DNA of 22,702 nt, from positions 1 to 22,702 of IMG/VR virus record IMGVR_UViG_3300037520_001304; one strand, written 5' to 3'. The translations under genes and the position numbers were made by a program. This document shows positions 21,522-22,702 of this stretch, in pieces. This stretch comes from a virus. The number at the start of each line of letters is the position of its first letter. Positions within the stretch are counted from its first letter, which is position 1. The notes beneath the pieces are model-generated. The model was given only the letters and a program-made list of their open reading frames with translations. It was not told the DNA's origin and did no database searches.

Positions 21522-21826
21522 CAATCGTAAACGTTGAAGCTGTAACACAAACTATTGTTGCTACAGATAGCAGCGAAGGCATTGTTGTAACGGTAATTAC
21601 ACCTGGCGCACAAGGGCCACAAGGCCCAGCTGGAGCCGGGTTCCTTTTTACGCAAGGAAGTCCATCTACAACCTGGCTGATAAATCACAATTTAGGATTT
21701 AAGCCGGTCGTTCAAATGTTTGACGCTGGAAGTCAGGAGATAGAAGGATTGATCTCGCATCCAAGCCTGAACACCACCAGTATTCTGTTCGCAGTCCCCA
21801 TCGCTGGCTTCGCAAGGCTGGTCTGA
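21518..21826 (+). CDS. Short collagen-like tail fibre with C-terminal beta knob
   Basis: This 102-aa protein has an N-terminal strand region, a short collagen-like run PGAQGPQGPAGAG (residues 29-41) and a C-terminal beta domain (residues 51-102: TTWLINHNLGFKPVVQMFD, EIEGLISH, TTSILFAVPIAGFARLV). The 'W-x-INHNLG-x-x-PVVQ-x-FD' domain is a familiar C-terminal module of phage tail fibres. Gly-Pro repeats imply a trimeric stalk. It is coupled to the preceding gene, and the next gene carries the same type of knob. Confidence 0.65.
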   Translation: MTIVNVEAVTQTIVATDSSEGIVVTVITPGAQGPQGPAGAGFLFTQGSPSTTWLINHNLGFKPVVQMFDAGSQEIEGLISHPSLNTTSILFAVPIAGFARLV

Positions 21827-21827
21827 C

Positions 21828-22616
21828 ATGGCAAAGAAGATTTTTACCGACTTTGATTTTCAGTCGGTCAGCAAGGTCACGAATCTACCCTCGCCCAGTA
21901 ATTCTGGCGATGCAGCCTCAAAGGCATACGTTGACAGCCTGGTAGAAGGCCTTGCTTGGAAAGACAGCTGCCGCGTCTCCACACAGGCCAACCTGAACCT
22001 GGCGAGCCCCGGCGCCTCCATTGATGGCGTCACGATGGCGTCACAGGATCGCGTGCTGGTGCGCTCGCAGAGCGTCGCTTCTCAGAACGGCATCTATGTC
22101 TGGAATGGCGCTGCCGTTGCCATGACGCGGGCGCTCGACGCCAGCACCTTTGCGGAGCTGGAGCAGGCCGTAACAACGGTGGAGGAAGGCACAAGCGCTA
22201 GCACAAGCTATCGCCAAGACCAAATCAATGGCACAATTGATAGCAGCAATATCAGTTGGGTTACATTTGGGTCAGCCGCACCAGCAGCCTCTGAGACGAC
22301 TGCTGGCATCGCTGAAATTGCAACACAAGCCGAGGTCAATACTGGTACTGACGACAGCCGTCTTATCACGCCTCTCAAGCTTGCAAACTGGAGTGGCCGT
22401 ATCAAAAAGTACGCGGTCGGCATTGGCGACGGCACAAACACAAGCTACACAATTACTCATAACCTCGCCACTCTTGATGTCACTGTTGCTATTTTCAGCA
22501 ACAGCAATGGCGAAGAAGTGATCACTGATATTACTCACGCCACGATCAACACCTTGACGATTGTGTTTGCCACTGCGCCCACCTCTAACGCTTATCGCGT
22601 CGTTGTGATTGGCTGA
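21828..22616 (+). CDS. Tail fibre protein with shared beta knob
   Basis: This 262-aa protein starts with the fibre anchor pattern FDFQSVSKVTNLPSPSNSGD-AASKAYVD (residues 10-35). A beta region follows (GLAWKDSCRVSTQANLNLAS, DRVLVRSQ, NGIYVWNGAAVAMTR), the stretch around 30-140 being common in marine phage fibres. Residues 159-186 are the widespread fibre motif AGIAEIATQAEVNTGTDD-SRLITPLKL, and residues 206-262 are a knob (SYTITHNL ... VAIFSNSNGEEV ... YRVVVIG) homologous in pattern to that of the preceding protein. It starts 1 base after the previous stop. It is probably trimeric and receptor-binding. Confidence 0.75.
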   Translation: MAKKIFTDFDFQSVSKVTNLPSPSNSGDAASKAYVDSLVEGLAWKDSCRVSTQANLNLASPGASIDGVTMASQDRVLVRSQSVASQNGIYVWNGAAVAMTRALDASTFAELEQAVTTVEEGTSASTSYRQDQINGTIDSSNISWVTFGSAAPAASETTAGIAEIATQAEVNTGTDDSRLITPLKLANWSGRIKKYAVGIGDGTNTSYTITHNLATLDVTVAIFSNSNGEEVITDITHATINTLTIVFATAPTSNAYRVVVIG

Positions 22617-22702
22617 TGACACGCGAATTACTTACTGGTGCTAATTTACGCGGCCCGCTTGAAGTAAGCGGTAGCCCTGGAGCTGCTGGCCAAGTTCTGC
22701 AA
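22616..22702 (+). CDS. Fibre-block protein, N-terminal fragment (runs off the window)
   Basis: The ATG overlaps the preceding stop (TGATG). The 29 visible residues begin MTRELLTGANLRGPLEV and end SPGAAGQVLQ. The 'G-x-x-G-x-VL-x' phrase is common at the start of phage fibre and structural proteins. Too little is visible to assign a family. Confidence 0.5.
   Translation, partial: MTRELLTGANLRGPLEVSGSPGAAGQVLQ

Overview
This window is the late structural region of a tailed bacteriophage or prophage with a long non-contractile (lambda/HK97-type, siphovirus) tail. Every credible gene is on the + strand and most are packed head to tail, many with ATGA or TAATG overlaps. The host is most likely a cyanobacterium of the Synechococcus/Prochlorococcus kind. 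That inference rests on several small genes and adhesin families that I recognise as typical of marine and freshwater cyanophages: the 429-aa virion protein at 3457, the Cys-rich 56-aa protein at 18587, the 44-aa basic protein at 21039, and the fibre modules. No integrase, attachment site, lysis gene, tRNA or flanking host gene is present, so a free phage and a prophage cannot be told apart.

Layout: (1) 1-2568 holds the end of the major capsid protein, a terminator, a 49-aa gene and four neck/connector genes (DnaT-like adaptor, head closure, HK97 gp10-like, tail terminator). (2) 2627-5372 holds the major tail protein with an apparent inserted beta domain, a terminator, the 429-aa virion protein, and the two tail assembly chaperone frames (gpG-like and gpT-like), closed by a third terminator. 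(3) 5444-11458 is a 2004-aa tape measure protein carrying a degenerate M23/LytM-like domain. (4) 11458-12684 has two tandem gpM-like minor tail proteins, the second with a C-terminal array of five exact-period 22-residue repeats. (5) 12740-15939 is an adsorption/decoration cassette inserted between M and L. It contains a duplicated pair of discoidin-like adhesin plus fibre chaperone, the second pair broken at a 62-bp perfect repeat. (6) 15943-21014 is the lambda-order tail tip block L-K-I-(zinc-ribbon protein)-J, with gpI unusually long and gpJ unusually short. (7) 21039-22702 is a small fibre block that continues past the right edge.

How the genes work together: the capsid is joined to the tail through the neck proteins. 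Chaperones G/T load the tape measure protein, the major tail protein polymerises around it to the tail terminator, and M-L-K-I-J form the tip. Receptor binding appears to be spread over several short fibre or adhesin proteins rather than a long gpJ. Three strong intrinsic terminator hairpins stand after the capsid gene, after the major tail protein gene and before the tape measure gene, which suggests that graded read-through or 3'-end protection sets protein stoichiometry. The most unusual points are the broken adhesin/chaperone cassette between M and L, the repeat-bearing second gpM, the degenerate peptidase fold in the tape measure, the possible +1 frameshift in the chaperone pair, and the about 210-residue extension of gpI.
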